Source: Betaproteobacteria bacterium
GTDB lineage: Bacteria; Pseudomonadota; Gammaproteobacteria; Burkholderiales; SG8-41
Length of the DNA: 64,000 nucleotides
Reading direction: 5' to 3'
Assembly (NCBI GenBank): GCA_025363435.1
Contig: JANYDY010000016.1
Span: forward strand, 31,588-95,587
How positions within the stretch are numbered: position 1 is the first letter of the stretch; each line of letters begins with the position of its first letter. Below, piece by piece: positions 20,697-30,807 of this stretch. The position numbers were made by a program, and so were the translations under genes. The notes beneath the pieces were generated by a model. The model did no database searches. It was not told the DNA's origin and saw only the letters and a program-made list of their open reading frames with translations.

Positions 20697-21146
20697 ATGC
20701 GCACCATGCGGCTCGCACTCATCCTCCTGCTCCCGGCGTTCTGCGCGGGCGCGCAGGCGCAGGCCATTTATCGTTCCGTGATGCCGGACGGCAAGATCGT
20801 CTTCGGCGACAAGCCCGCCCCCGGCGCCAAGGAATCAAAACCCGTCGTGCTGCGCCCGTCGAATGTTGCCACGCCGGGGCCGACTTCCGGCACCGGCGCC
20901 ACGCCACGCCAGCAGACGCTCGACGGCGCCAGCAACGACGCCAATGCAGCGCAGCAGAATCTCGAGCGCGCACGTGCTGCGCTTGAAGCGGGGCGTGAAC
21001 CCGGGCCGGACGAACGTATCGGCACCAAATCCGGCACGCGCACCACTGAAGGCTACGACACGCGCGTCAAAGGGCTCGAACAGGAAGTTTCCAACGCGCA
21101 AAAACAGCTCGAAGAAGCGCAATCGAAGCGCAACGACGCGCGCTGA
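20697..21146 (+). CDS. DUF4124-type secreted protein
   Basis: 149 aa; signal peptide then AIYRSVMPDGKIVFGDKPAPGAKESKPV; coiled C-terminus. Confidence 0.7.
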   Translation: MRTMRLALILLLPAFCAGAQAQAIYRSVMPDGKIVFGDKPAPGAKESKPVVLRPSNVATPGPTSGTGATPRQQTLDGASNDANAAQQNLERARAALEAGREPGPDERIGTKSGTRTTEGYDTRVKGLEQEVSNAQKQLEEAQSKRNDAR

Positions 21147-21303
21147 ACAAAAACGCTGCGGCGCAAGGCGCGCCGCCATTTAATTCACACAGAATTCGTA
21201 TCGGCGCCGGCTTGTTCAGTCGCACGCTGACGCGCCACGCATACAAAAATTGCGCAGTCGCAATTTCTGCATCTGACTCCAGAATCCCGAACCGGCTCTG
21301 CGC

Positions 21304-22215
21304 ATGAAATTTTCATCTCCCCATCACCGCACTGTGCCCGCGATGTGCGCCTTGTGGTTCATCTGGTCGTACAACTGGATCGTTGTCAAAGAGGGGCTGC
21401 GTTTCGCCGGCCCCTTCGACTATTCGGCGCTGCGCTGCATTTTCGGCGCCGTCGTCATGTTCGGTGTGCTGAAAATCATGAAAAAGCCATTGGCGCCGCC
21501 ACCGCTCGGCCGCACCTTCATGCTGGGCCTTTTCCAGACCACCGGATTCCTGTGCTTCTCAAGCTGGGCGCTGGTCGAAGGCGCCGTCGGCAAATCCGCA
21601 GTATTGATTTATACCTTTCCGTTCTGGACGCTGCTGTTCGCATGGATCGCGCTCGGTGAGCGCATCCGCGGGCTGCAATGGTTCGCCGTCACGCTGGCGG
21701 CAGCGGGCCTCACACTGGTGCTCGAGCCATGGGATCTTGCCGGTAGCCTGACGAGTCGCATACTCGCCGTGCTCGCCGGCGTAAGCTGGGCCATCAGCAC
21801 CGTCATCGCCAAAGACTGGCGCAGCCGCGGCAACTTTGATTTGCTCAGCGTGACCACCTGGCAGATGCTGTTCGGCGGCATCATTTGCTGCGTCATTGCG
21901 GCAGCAGTACCATCGCGGGCGATCGAATGGAACGGTTATTTCATTCTGTTGATCGCAGCCAGCGGCATCGTTGCCACTGCATTGGGCTGGCTGCTGTGAC
22001 TGTATATTCTCAAGCAGTTGTCGGCCGGCGTCGCCGGTCTGGGCATGATGGCAGTGCCGGCGTTGGGCGTGCTGTTTTCGCGCCTGCATTACGGCGAAAG
22101 CTTCGAGCGCATCGAAATCGCCGGCATGCTGCTGCTCGGCGCCAGCCTGGTGCTGCTGTCGTGGCTGAACATGCGCGCCCAATCCGCGGCGACGCCGCTG
22201 CTGGCGCAGGAGTAA
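21304..22215 (+). pseudogene. EamA/DMT-family transporter interrupted by in-frame TGA at 21997
   Basis: Frame from ATG 21304 gives ..ASGIVATALGWLL-TGA-LYILKQLSAGVAGLGMMAVPALGVLFSRLHYGESFERIEIAGMLLLGASLVLLSWLN..AQE* ending at 22215 in the same frame. Confidence 0.85.
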
Positions 22216-22256
22216 GGGCAGGATTCGGGATTCAGTATTGAGGGTTCAGTAAAAAC

Positions 22257-23120
22257 ATGAAACCAAGTACTTCGCAGTTTCACCACATCCGCAATCTGCG
22301 TTATCACCTGCGCTGCTGGGGCAATGCGAACGCGCCGAAGATTTTCCTGCTGCATGGTTGGATGGATGTTTCGGCGTCGTTTCAGTTTCTGGTCGATAGC
22401 TTCGCGCGCGATTGGTGTGTCATCGCGCCGGACTGGCGTGGCTTCGGCCTCACTGAATGGGCGCGCGACGGCTACTGGTTTCCCGACTACTACGCCGACC
22501 TCGATGCAATACTGAATATTTACCAGCCCGATGCGCCGGTGAATCTGATCGGCCACAGCATGGGCGGCAACGTCGCCTGCACTTACGCCGGCGTGCGACC
22601 GCAGCGCGTGGCAAAACTGATTTCGCTTGAAGGCTTCGGTGCTTCGCGCACGGCGCCCTCGGAGGCACCGAAGCGTTACGCGCGCTGGCTCGAACAACTG
22701 GCTGCGCCGCCGGCATTCAAACCATACGCATCGTTCGATGCAGTCGCCGCACGCATGCAAAAAAGCAATCCGCGCCTGACCACGGCGCGCGCGCAATTTC
22801 TGGCGCAACACTGGGCGCAGCAAAACGCCGCCGGTGAAGTCGTGCTGCGCAGCGACCCCGCGCACAAAATCGTCAATCCGGTATTGAGCCGCATCGAAGA
22901 ACTGCTGGCCTGCTGGCGCCGGACAACCGCACCGGTCTTATGGTTACGCGGCGACGCGTCCAGCGCACCCGGATGGCGCAGCGATGACACCTCGCAATTC
23001 GACGAGCGCAAAGCGGCGTTTACCCACCTGACCGAAAGCGTGATTGCCGATTGCGGCCATATGCTGCACCACGACCAGCCACAGAAAATGGCCTCCGCTA
23101 TTGAAGATTTCCTGCGTTAG
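22257..23120 (+). CDS. Alpha/beta hydrolase
   Basis: 287 aa; FLLHGWMDVSASFQFLVDSF, NLIGHSMGGNVACTYAGVRPQRV nucleophile elbow, DCGHMLHHDQP. Confidence 0.9.
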   Translation: MKPSTSQFHHIRNLRYHLRCWGNANAPKIFLLHGWMDVSASFQFLVDSFARDWCVIAPDWRGFGLTEWARDGYWFPDYYADLDAILNIYQPDAPVNLIGHSMGGNVACTYAGVRPQRVAKLISLEGFGASRTAPSEAPKRYARWLEQLAAPPAFKPYASFDAVAARMQKSNPRLTTARAQFLAQHWAQQNAAGEVVLRSDPAHKIVNPVLSRIEELLACWRRTTAPVLWLRGDASSAPGWRSDDTSQFDERKAAFTHLTESVIADCGHMLHHDQPQKMASAIEDFLR

Positions 23121-23255
23121 ATCAAATATATTTGGTTCTGCAGGAAGACTGCATGTAGATTTGGCGGTAGAGTAGATACCGTTTGTAGGTCCGGTTCAAA
23201 CAGGATCGGCAAAAAGTTCCGTCAACGACGGACACCCTGACTGGAGGAAGTGAAA

Positions 23256-24230
23256 ATGAAATCGCAACTCTCGCGTCTTGCATTCGCCGGTTTATTGACT
23301 GCCGCATCACTTGCCGGCGCGCAGGACTACCCAACCAAAGCCGTCAACGTCATCGTGCCGTTCGCCGCCGGCGGACCGACCGACACGCTGGGACGCAATC
23401 TCGGCGTCGCACTGACCGCGCCGATGAAACAGCAGATCATTATTGAAAACGCCGGCGGTGCCGGCGGCACCATTGGCATCAACAAAGTCGCCAAGGCAAA
23501 ACCGGACGGCTACACGCTGCTGCTGATGCATATCGGCATGTCTACCGCGCCGTCGCTCTATCGCAAGCTGCCGTACGACACCATGAATGATTTCGAATTC
23601 ATAGGCCAAGTTGCCGACGTGCCAATGACGCTGATTGCGAAAACCGCATTACCGCCGGATAACCTGAAAGACCTGATCAAGTATGTGCAGGCAAACAAGG
23701 CGACCATCAACCTCGCCAATGCCGGCATCGGCGCGGCCTCGCATCTGTGCGGTCTGTTGTTTACCTCGGCGATCAAGACCGATCTGACCACCATCCCGTT
23801 TACTGGCACCGCGCCGGCGATGACCGCGCTGATGGGCGGCCAGGTTGATCTCATGTGCGATCAGACGACGAACACGACGCAACAAATCAAATCGGGCAAG
23901 GTCAAGGTCTACGGCGTCACTACCAAAGCGCGAGTGGCGTCACTGCAATTCGTGCCGACGCTGAGCGAAGCCGGCCTGCCGAATTTCGAAGTCGCGGTCT
24001 GGCACGGTCTCTACGCACCGAAGGGCACGCCAAAACCGGTCATCGACAAACTGGTTGCATCACTGCAGACCGCGGTGCAGGACGCCACGTTCAAGTCACG
24101 CCTCAACGAACTCGGTGCGCAGGTAGTGTCGAAAGAAAAAGCCACGCCCGACTCGTTGCGCACCCATCTGCAGGCAGAAATCAACAAGTGGGCGCCTATC
24201 ATCAAGGCGGCCGGGATCTACGCAGACTGA
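23256..24230 (+). CDS. Tripartite tricarboxylate transporter substrate-binding protein (Bug family)
   Basis: Signal peptide MKSQLSRLAFAGLLTAASLAGAQDYPTKAVNVIVPFAAGGPTDTLGR; VENAGGAGGTIG. Confidence 0.9.
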   Translation: MKSQLSRLAFAGLLTAASLAGAQDYPTKAVNVIVPFAAGGPTDTLGRNLGVALTAPMKQQIIIENAGGAGGTIGINKVAKAKPDGYTLLLMHIGMSTAPSLYRKLPYDTMNDFEFIGQVADVPMTLIAKTALPPDNLKDLIKYVQANKATINLANAGIGAASHLCGLLFTSAIKTDLTTIPFTGTAPAMTALMGGQVDLMCDQTTNTTQQIKSGKVKVYGVTTKARVASLQFVPTLSEAGLPNFEVAVWHGLYAPKGTPKPVIDKLVASLQTAVQDATFKSRLNELGAQVVSKEKATPDSLRTHLQAEINKWAPIIKAAGIYAD

Positions 24231-24255
24231 GACGCTGCCTGAAACACCGGCTGCG

Positions 24256-24636
24256 CTAAAGCAGTTCGGTGTCGTCGTGCGCGTAGGCCGGCGCGCATGC
24301 GCAGAGTATTTTCAGCTGCACGGCACCGGTATTTGAGATGCAATGCGGCGTGCCCGGCGCGATGCAAACGGTGTCGCCGACGCTTACCGCAAACTGTCTG
24401 TCGCCAAGCGTCATCAGCCCCGCCCCCGCAGTGATGTGATAAATCTCTTCGGTCAGGCGATGGCGGTGTAACACCGTTTGCGCGCAGGGTTCGACAATCG
24501 CCTCGGCAAAACTCTGATTTTGGTTGCCGTGCTGCGACGGATGCATCAACTCGCGTATGGTTGAACCGTCTTTGGTGACATAAGCCGCGACCGCGCCATA
24601 AGCGGTTTTCATCGCACCGTCCGTCGCGTCGGTCAT
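24256..24636 (-). CDS. Cupin-domain protein
   Basis: AQTVLHRHRLTEEIYHITAGAGLMTLGDRQFAVSVGDTVCIAPGTPHCISN; ATGA overlap with upstream dehydrogenase. Confidence 0.85.
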   Translation of the reverse strand: MTDATDGAMKTAYGAVAAYVTKDGSTIRELMHPSQHGNQNQSFAEAIVEPCAQTVLHRHRLTEEIYHITAGAGLMTLGDRQFAVSVGDTVCIAPGTPHCISNTGAVQLKILCACAPAYAHDDTELL

Positions 24637-25508
24637 GAAAGTCCGGCGCGTTCGGCGATGTAATCCGCCAGTGACGCCCAATCCTTGTCGCCGAGACCGC
24701 GATTCAACGCCCCCAGATGCTGTTCGCGGATAACGCCGGCGAGCGGCAGCGGCACTTGTGTTTCGCCGCCGGCGGCCAGCGCGAGCTCGACGTCTTTCAA
24801 ACCGAGCCGCAGCGTGAATGACGCATTATCGAAATTGCGCTCGACCATCAGCTTGCCGTAATTGCGATAAGACGTGCCGGAAAACGAAGTGGTGGTTACC
24901 AGTTCGTAAAACGCTTTGACATCAACACCGGATTTGCGCACCAGCGCGAAAGCCTCGCCCATGCTTTCTACCGCCGCCGCCAGCATGTAGTTGCGCGCGA
25001 TCTTCACGATATTGGCGGTGGCAGGTTCGTCGCCGGCAATAAAAACGTGTTTTCCCATTGCAGCGAACAGGGGCTCGCAGCGCATGAGCGCCGCCGGCGC
25101 ACCGCCGGCAATAATATCGAGCTGCCCCTTTTCCGCTGCCGCCGGGCGCCCGAACACCGGTGCGGCAACATAATCGCTACCCGCCTCGCGATGCAACTGC
25201 GTCAGCCGTTTGGCCATGTGCAAACTCACGGTCGCCATATTCACATGCAGACTGCCGGCTTGCATGCCCGCAATCAGACCCGGCGCTATGCACATCGACT
25301 CAACTGCGGCGTCGTCAGCGAGCATCGAAATGATGACTTCAGTGTCGAGCAATTCCAGCGGCGCAGCGGCGACGCGTGCACCGCGTAACTGCAATGGCGC
25401 GGCGGCAGCCGCGGTGCGGTTATAGACCAGCAACTCGTGGCCGCCATCGAGCAACCGGCCCGCCATGCCGCGCCCCATCTGCCCGAGCCCCATGAATCCG
25501 ACTTTCAT
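24633..25508 (-). CDS. NAD(P)-dependent beta-hydroxyacid dehydrogenase (3-hydroxyisobutyrate dehydrogenase family)
   Basis: MKVGFMGLGQMGRGMAGRLLDGGHELLVYNRT; YVAAPVFGRPAAAEKGQLDIIAGG; KIARNYMLAA. Confidence 0.88.
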   Translation of the reverse strand: MKVGFMGLGQMGRGMAGRLLDGGHELLVYNRTAAAAAPLQLRGARVAAAPLELLDTEVIISMLADDAAVESMCIAPGLIAGMQAGSLHVNMATVSLHMAKRLTQLHREAGSDYVAAPVFGRPAAAEKGQLDIIAGGAPAALMRCEPLFAAMGKHVFIAGDEPATANIVKIARNYMLAAAVESMGEAFALVRKSGVDVKAFYELVTTTSFSGTSYRNYGKLMVERNFDNASFTLRLGLKDVELALAAGGETQVPLPLAGVIREQHLGALNRGLGDKDWASLADYIAERAGLS

Positions 25509-25664
25509 TGCCGCACGCCCCCGCAGGTTTATATCGATCAAATGTTAGCACCTCCACTGCTGCATCCGCGCAGGCATCCGCCTCGCGCTGCATCGCTGGA
25601 CAAGCCCATGTTCCCGCGCTAGATTGACACGATTGCCGCCCAGGCCACTCTTCAGGAGACGCAA

Positions 25665-26552
25665 ATGCGCAGATTTATCACTACCATAATCACCGCCGCG
25701 CTACTCGGCGGCCCGGTCGCCGCGCAGGACCTCGGCGGCACGCTGAAAAAGATCAAGGACACCGGCACCATTACGCTGGGACATCGCGAATCTTCCATCC
25801 CCTTTTCCTATCTCGACGACAAGCAGCAGCCGATCGGCTACGCGCTCGACCTGTGCATGAAAATCGTCGATGCAGTGAAAACCGAGCTGAAAATACCCAA
25901 TCTCAAAGTCACGCTGCAACCGGTGACCTCGAGCAACCGTATCCCGCTGCTGCAAAACGGCACTATCGATCTCGAATGCGGCTCAACCACCAATTCGGTG
26001 GCGCGCCAGGAGCAGGTGTCGTTCGGGCCGACCTATTTCGTCATCAATGTCAGCGCAGCGGTAAAAAAAAGCTCCAGCGTCAACACGATCGCCGACCTCG
26101 ACGGCAAAACGGTTTCGACAACCTCGGGCACTACCTCGGTGCCGCTGATCAAGTCGTATGAGAAAGCCAAGGGCGTAGACGTCAAGGAAATTTACGGTAA
26201 GGACCACGCCGAATCATTTCTGCTGCTCGCCGACGACCGTGCCGCGGCCTTTATCATGGACGACATCCTGCTCGCCGGCCAGATTGCCAATGCGCGCAAT
26301 CCCGCCGACTATCGCATCCTGCCCGAATCGCTGCGACAGGAGCCTTACAGCATGATGCTACGCAAAGGTGATGCGCCGTTCAAGGCGCTGGTCGATCGCG
26401 CCGTCGGCGCCGTGATGAAATCGGGCGAGATCGAAAAAATCTATGCGAAGTGGTTTACCGCACCGATTGCACCAAAAGGCGTCAATCTCAACTTTCCTAT
26501 GACACCGGTGATACGCGACGCCTTCAAGAACCCGAACGACAAGGGCGTCTAA
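25665..26552 (+). CDS. gltI: Glutamate/aspartate-type ABC transporter substrate-binding protein
   Basis: 295 aa; signal peptide; TLKKIKDTGTITLGHRESSIPFSYLDDKQQPIGYALDLC. Confidence 0.88.
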   Translation: MRRFITTIITAALLGGPVAAQDLGGTLKKIKDTGTITLGHRESSIPFSYLDDKQQPIGYALDLCMKIVDAVKTELKIPNLKVTLQPVTSSNRIPLLQNGTIDLECGSTTNSVARQEQVSFGPTYFVINVSAAVKKSSSVNTIADLDGKTVSTTSGTTSVPLIKSYEKAKGVDVKEIYGKDHAESFLLLADDRAAAFIMDDILLAGQIANARNPADYRILPESLRQEPYSMMLRKGDAPFKALVDRAVGAVMKSGEIEKIYAKWFTAPIAPKGVNLNFPMTPVIRDAFKNPNDKGV

Positions 26553-26569
26553 GCTTTATTTTCCGAATG

Positions 26570-26605
26570 AGCCGGACCGCTGAAAAAACGGTCCGGCTTT
26601 TTTAT
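26570..26605 (+). terminator. Intrinsic terminator/attenuator between substrate-binding and permease genes
   Basis: AGCCGGACCG ctgaaaaaa CGGTCCGGCT TTTTT: perfect 10-bp stem plus T-tract. Confidence 0.85.
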
Positions 26606-26616
26606 TTCAGGGATCG

Positions 26617-27342
26617 ATGAAACTCGACATCTTTCTGCAGCAGGTTCCGGACGGCGACGGCACATGGTGGCAATCGCTGGCCTCCGGTTTGCAGTGGACA
26701 CTGTTGGTCGCGCTGCTGGCATGGATCATGGCCTTTGCGCTGGGCTCACTGGTCGGCGTTGCGCGCACCACCGACAAGCGCTGGCTGACACGCCTTGGCG
26801 ACACCTACGTCGAACTGTTCCGCAATATTCCGCTGCTGGTGCAGTTTTTTCTCTGGTACTTCGTCGTGCCTGGCCTGATTCCATCGGTCAAGGTCTGGGT
26901 CACCACACTTGATCCGACGCAGCATCAACTCGTCACCGCCATCGTCTGCCTGGGCTTTTTCACCTCGGCGCGCATCGCCGAGCAGGTGCGCTCGGGCATT
27001 CAGTCGCTGGCGCGCGGCCAGCGCAATGCCGGTTACGCCGTCGGCCTGACGCAAGTACAGACCTACCGCTTTGTGCTGCTGCCAATGGCGTATCGCATCA
27101 TCATTCCGCCGCTGACCTCGGAACTGATGAACCTGATCAAGAATACGGCCGTGGCTTACTCGATCGGACTCACCGAACTGTTTTTCCGCACGCGTGAAAT
27201 GGGCGAAATGACCTTTCGCTATTTCGAAGCTTTCGCTGCGGCAACGCTGATCTACATCGTCATCTCAATGGCAGCGAATCGCGTCATGGCATTCATCGAG
27301 CGCCGCGTCGCCGTGCCCGGCTACATTGCAGGATCGCACTGA
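26617..27342 (+). CDS. gltJ: Amino acid ABC transporter permease
   Basis: 241 aa; WTLLVALLAWIMAFALGSLVGVAR; ELFRNIPLLVQFFLWYFVVP. Confidence 0.87.
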   Translation: MKLDIFLQQVPDGDGTWWQSLASGLQWTLLVALLAWIMAFALGSLVGVARTTDKRWLTRLGDTYVELFRNIPLLVQFFLWYFVVPGLIPSVKVWVTTLDPTQHQLVTAIVCLGFFTSARIAEQVRSGIQSLARGQRNAGYAVGLTQVQTYRFVLLPMAYRIIIPPLTSELMNLIKNTAVAYSIGLTELFFRTREMGEMTFRYFEAFAAATLIYIVISMAANRVMAFIERRVAVPGYIAGSH

Positions 27343-28028
27343 TGGGCGACCTTGATTTTGAAATCATTGGCCGCGCCCTGCCCTATCTCGCCGGCGGCCT
27401 GCGCTATACGTTTCAGCTGACGCTGGTCGCTGCTACCGGCGGCGTTATCTTCGGCACCCTGCTCGCCATGGCGCGCCTGTCGTCGTTCAAACCGCTGGCG
27501 CTGGCCGCAGCCGGCTACGTCAATCTGATGCGCTCGATTCCGCTGCTGCTGGTGATTTTCTGGTTTTATTTCATGATGCCGGTGCTGCTGCAATCGCTGA
27601 CCGGCGCCGAACGGCCGCCGCAGATCGGCGCCGAACGCTCGGCTTACATTACGTTCGTGATGTTCGAGGCGGCGTTTTTCTGCGAGATCATGCGTGCCGG
27701 CATACAGAGCATTGCCAAAGGCCAGGCCGGTGCCGGTTACGCACTGGGACTCAACTACTGGCAGGTGATGGGGAAAATCGTGCTGCCGCAGGCCTTCCGC
27801 AACATGCTGCCCATATTACTGACACAGTCGATTATTCTTTTCCAGGACGTCTCGCTGGTCTCGCTGCTCAACGTCACTGACTTCGTCGGCGCCGCCGTCA
27901 AGGTCGCGCAGCGCGACAGCCGCGTGGTAGAGATGTACCTGTTTGTCGCCGTCGTCTATTTCGTGCTGTGCTTCGCGCTGTCGGCAGCAGTCAAGCGCCT
28001 GCAGTTACGTATTGCAATTGTCCGGTAA
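27342..28028 (+). CDS. gltK: Amino acid ABC transporter permease
   Basis: 228 aa; YTFQLTLVAATGGVIFGTLLAMARLSS; YVNLMRSIPLLLVIFWFYF. Confidence 0.87.
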   Translation: MGDLDFEIIGRALPYLAGGLRYTFQLTLVAATGGVIFGTLLAMARLSSFKPLALAAAGYVNLMRSIPLLLVIFWFYFMMPVLLQSLTGAERPPQIGAERSAYITFVMFEAAFFCEIMRAGIQSIAKGQAGAGYALGLNYWQVMGKIVLPQAFRNMLPILLTQSIILFQDVSLVSLLNVTDFVGAAVKVAQRDSRVVEMYLFVAVVYFVLCFALSAAVKRLQLRIAIVR

Positions 28029-28039
28029 CATAGGCCTTC

Positions 28040-28768
28040 ATGATTGCCATCAACAACATCAGCAAATGGTACGGCGGCTTCCGCGTGCTGACCGACTGCA
28101 GCACGGCGGTCGCCAAAGGCGAAGTCGTGGTCGTCTGCGGCCCCTCCGGCTCGGGCAAATCGACACTGATCAAATGCGTCAATGCGCTTGAACCGTTTCA
28201 GCAGGGCGAAATCACCGTCGACGGCGTGTCGGTCGGTGCCAAAGACACCGATTTGCCGAAGCTGCGCGCGCGTATCGGCATGGTATTTCAGAATTTCGAG
28301 CTGTTTCCGCACCTTTCAGTGATGGAAAACCTCACGCTTGCGCAGATCAAGGTGCTCGGGCGCACGCCGGAAGCGGCAACCGCCAAAGGCGCTGCCTTGC
28401 TTGAACGCGTCGGCCTCGCCGCTCATGCGGCAAAATTCCCCGGGCAGCTGTCGGGCGGCCAGCAGCAGCGGGTGGCGATTGCACGTGCACTGGCGATGGA
28501 TCCGATCGCCATGCTGTTCGACGAGCCAACCTCGGCGCTCGATCCCGAAATGATCAACGAGGTACTCGACGTCATGGTTGATCTGGCGAAAGAAGGCATG
28601 ACCATGATGGTAGTGACACACGAAATGGGCTTCGCGCGCAAAGTCGCCCACCGTGTTGTCTTCATGGACAAGGGCGAAATCGTCGAGGATGCACCAAAAG
28701 AGGATTTCTTCGGCAAGCCGCGCTCCGAACGTGCGCAGTTGTTTCTCTCAAAAATCCTGCAACACTGA
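28040..28768 (+). CDS. gltL: Amino acid ABC transporter ATP-binding protein
   Basis: 242 aa; [16 protein letters not shown] Walker [35 protein letters not shown]. Confidence 0.93.
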   Translation: MIAINNISKWYGGFRVLTDCSTAVAKGEVVVVCGPSGSGKSTLIKCVNALEPFQQGEITVDGVSVGAKDTDLPKLRARIGMVFQNFELFPHLSVMENLTLAQIKVLGRTPEAATAKGAALLERVGLAAHAAKFPGQLSGGQQQRVAIARALAMDPIAMLFDEPTSALDPEMINEVLDVMVDLAKEGMTMMVVTHEMGFARKVAHRVVFMDKGEIVEDAPKEDFFGKPRSERAQLFLSKILQH

Positions 28769-28868
28769 TTCCAGCACGGCCGTGCAATCAAAAACTGTTC
28801 CAAAGCGGGCGATGCTCGCGTAAAATCCTGCGGTTACCGTTTCGCGCTTCGCGCTCAGCAAAGACATC

Positions 28869-29315
28869 ATGCCCGCCACGCAACGACGCATCATCCCGAT
28901 CAAGCTTGTTACCGCTGTAACCGCCGCAAAAAAGAAGGCCAAAAAGAAAAAACCCGCTTACGACTGCCGTAAGTGCCCCGGCTATTGCTGCAGCTATCCG
29001 CTGATTGAAGTCAACAAGCGCGACGTCGCGCGGCTCGCCAAGCACTTTGAAATCACCTACGAGCAGGCCGAAAAGCGCTATACGCGTTACGACAAGTCGG
29101 AAAAAGCGATCGCGCTGCGCCGCCAGAAAGACAAGCATTTCGGCCACATCTGCAAAATGTTCGACACGAAGAAGCGTCAGTGCACGGTCTATGAAGCGCG
29201 CCCCGGCGTCTGCCGCGAATATCCGGTCGCCAAGACCTGCGGCTACTACGACTTCCTCGAATTCGAACGCGACCAGCAGGAAGACAAGAAATTCGTCGCT
29301 ACGACGAACTCGTAA
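28869..29315 (+). CDS. YkgJ-family cysteine cluster protein
   Basis: 148 aa; YDCRKCPGYCCSYPLIEVNKRDVARLAKHF..CTVYEARPGVCREYP. Confidence 0.85.
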   Translation: MPATQRRIIPIKLVTAVTAAKKKAKKKKPAYDCRKCPGYCCSYPLIEVNKRDVARLAKHFEITYEQAEKRYTRYDKSEKAIALRRQKDKHFGHICKMFDTKKRQCTVYEARPGVCREYPVAKTCGYYDFLEFERDQQEDKKFVATTNS

Positions 29316-29337
29316 CAGCCGGGTAAGCTCGCCCCCT

Positions 29338-29430
29338 CCGTTCATGGTGAGCTTGTCGAACCATGAACGGGGCGCTGATTAAAATCAATCTGCTCAAACG
29401 TTCGCCCTTCGACAAGCTCAGGGCGAACGG
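29338..29430. repeat. Pair of REP-like palindromes in inverted orientation
   Basis: CCGTTCATGGTGAGCTTGTCGAACCATGAACGG at 29338-29370 and CGTTCGCCCTTCGACAAGCTCAGGGCGAACGGG at 29399-29431; shared core GAGCTTGTCGAA in opposite orientation. Confidence 0.85.
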
Positions 29431-29482
29431 GACTTGTTCAGCATTTCCCGCGTGAGCAGCCGCCGGGCCTGCGGACCGACAG

Positions 29483-30661
29483 TCACACTGTCGTGCAGAT
29501 GCGCGCCATCAGGCGGCGCATGAATTCCTCGCACTTCAGAACCTGCTCGATCTCGACGTATTCGTCGGCCTTGTGCGCCTGCGCAATCGATCCGGGGCCA
29601 CAAACTACTGCCGCAATACCGCGCCGCTGAAAATGCGCGGCCTCGGTGCCGAACGAAACCTTGCCGAAATCCTGATTACCGGACAGTTCCTGCGCGAGTC
29701 CGACGACTGCAGACTCCGGCGTATTGTTAAGCGCCGGCATCGCCGACAGCGGCGTGATGGAAAACCCGCATGACGCATCGACCGCGTGCATCTCCGGCTC
29801 GATAGCCGTTGCAATATATTGCGTGAACTCGGCATACATCGCCGCCGGATCGTCACCGGGCAAATTGCGAAACTCGAAGTCAAATGTGCATTCGTTGGGC
29901 ACAATATTAAGTGCGGTGCCACCGCGCATGACGCCGGTATGCACGGTCGTGTGCGCAATGTCGAAGCCGCGGTCATACGGCCCGCTGTCGCGATAACGCC
30001 GTGCCATGCGCTTTAAGTACGCCACTGCCTCGGCTGCCGCTTCAACCGCATTGACGCCGTGCGGCGCATACGCGGAATGGCAGGACAGCCCGCGCACCGT
30101 GCAGCGGTAACCGACCTTGCCCTTGTGCGCGATCACCGGGCGCATCAGTGTCGGCTCACCGACGATGCAGGCATCGGGCCGGATGCCCGCGGCTTCAAGA
30201 TCCTCGATCAAGCGGCCGATGCCAAGGCAGCCAACCTCCTCGTCATACGACAGCGCAAAATGCAACGGCCGTATGAGGCCGCGGCGCGCGAATTCCGGCG
30301 CGAACGCCAGCGCAATCGCAACAAAGCTTTTCATGTCGGCGCAACCACGCCCGTACAAGCGGCCGTCGCGCTCAGTCAGGGTAAACGGATCGCTGCGCCA
30401 GGCCTGCCCCTCTACAGGAACCACATCGGTATGCCCGGACAACACCACACCGCCATCAGTCGCCGGTCCCAGCGTGGCAAACAGATTGGCCTTGCGACGG
30501 TCGTCGTCATAGGTCAAGCGCGTCACCGCACCTGCCGCCGCCAGGTGTGCGCGCGCAAATTCGATCAACTCGAGATTGGATTCGCGGCTGACAGTGGCAA
30601 ACGCAATCAGCCGGCGTATCAATTCGAGGCTCGCGGGCGCGGCAGCGCCGGTGGAATTCAT
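29483..30661 (-). CDS. argE: Acetylornithine deacetylase (M20 family)
   Basis: 392 aa; VVLSGHTDVVPVEGQAWRSDPFTLTERDGRLYGRGCADMKSFVA; SYDEEVGCLG. Confidence 0.9.
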   Translation of the reverse strand: MNSTGAAAPASLELIRRLIAFATVSRESNLELIEFARAHLAAAGAVTRLTYDDDRRKANLFATLGPATDGGVVLSGHTDVVPVEGQAWRSDPFTLTERDGRLYGRGCADMKSFVAIALAFAPEFARRGLIRPLHFALSYDEEVGCLGIGRLIEDLEAAGIRPDACIVGEPTLMRPVIAHKGKVGYRCTVRGLSCHSAYAPHGVNAVEAAAEAVAYLKRMARRYRDSGPYDRGFDIAHTTVHTGVMRGGTALNIVPNECTFDFEFRNLPGDDPAAMYAEFTQYIATAIEPEMHAVDASCGFSITPLSAMPALNNTPESAVVGLAQELSGNQDFGKVSFGTEAAHFQRRGIAAVVCGPGSIAQAHKADEYVEIEQVLKCEEFMRRLMARICTTV

Positions 30662-30807
30662 GAAAGGTGTCCGCAGTAAAACGGCAGAATAGGTGCGCAG
30701 TCCGCGGGTGTCAAACCGCCCCGCATAATACGCGGTGGCGCTTTCCGCGACGCATTGCCGGTGCTACCATAACCGCCATTCAAATCGCATGTTTCAGGGG
30801 GAGTACC

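Noticed and set aside
28774-28785. GCACGGCCGTGC palindrome after gltL
   Set aside because: Only 12 bp, no loop or T-tract; expected by chance in GC-rich DNA
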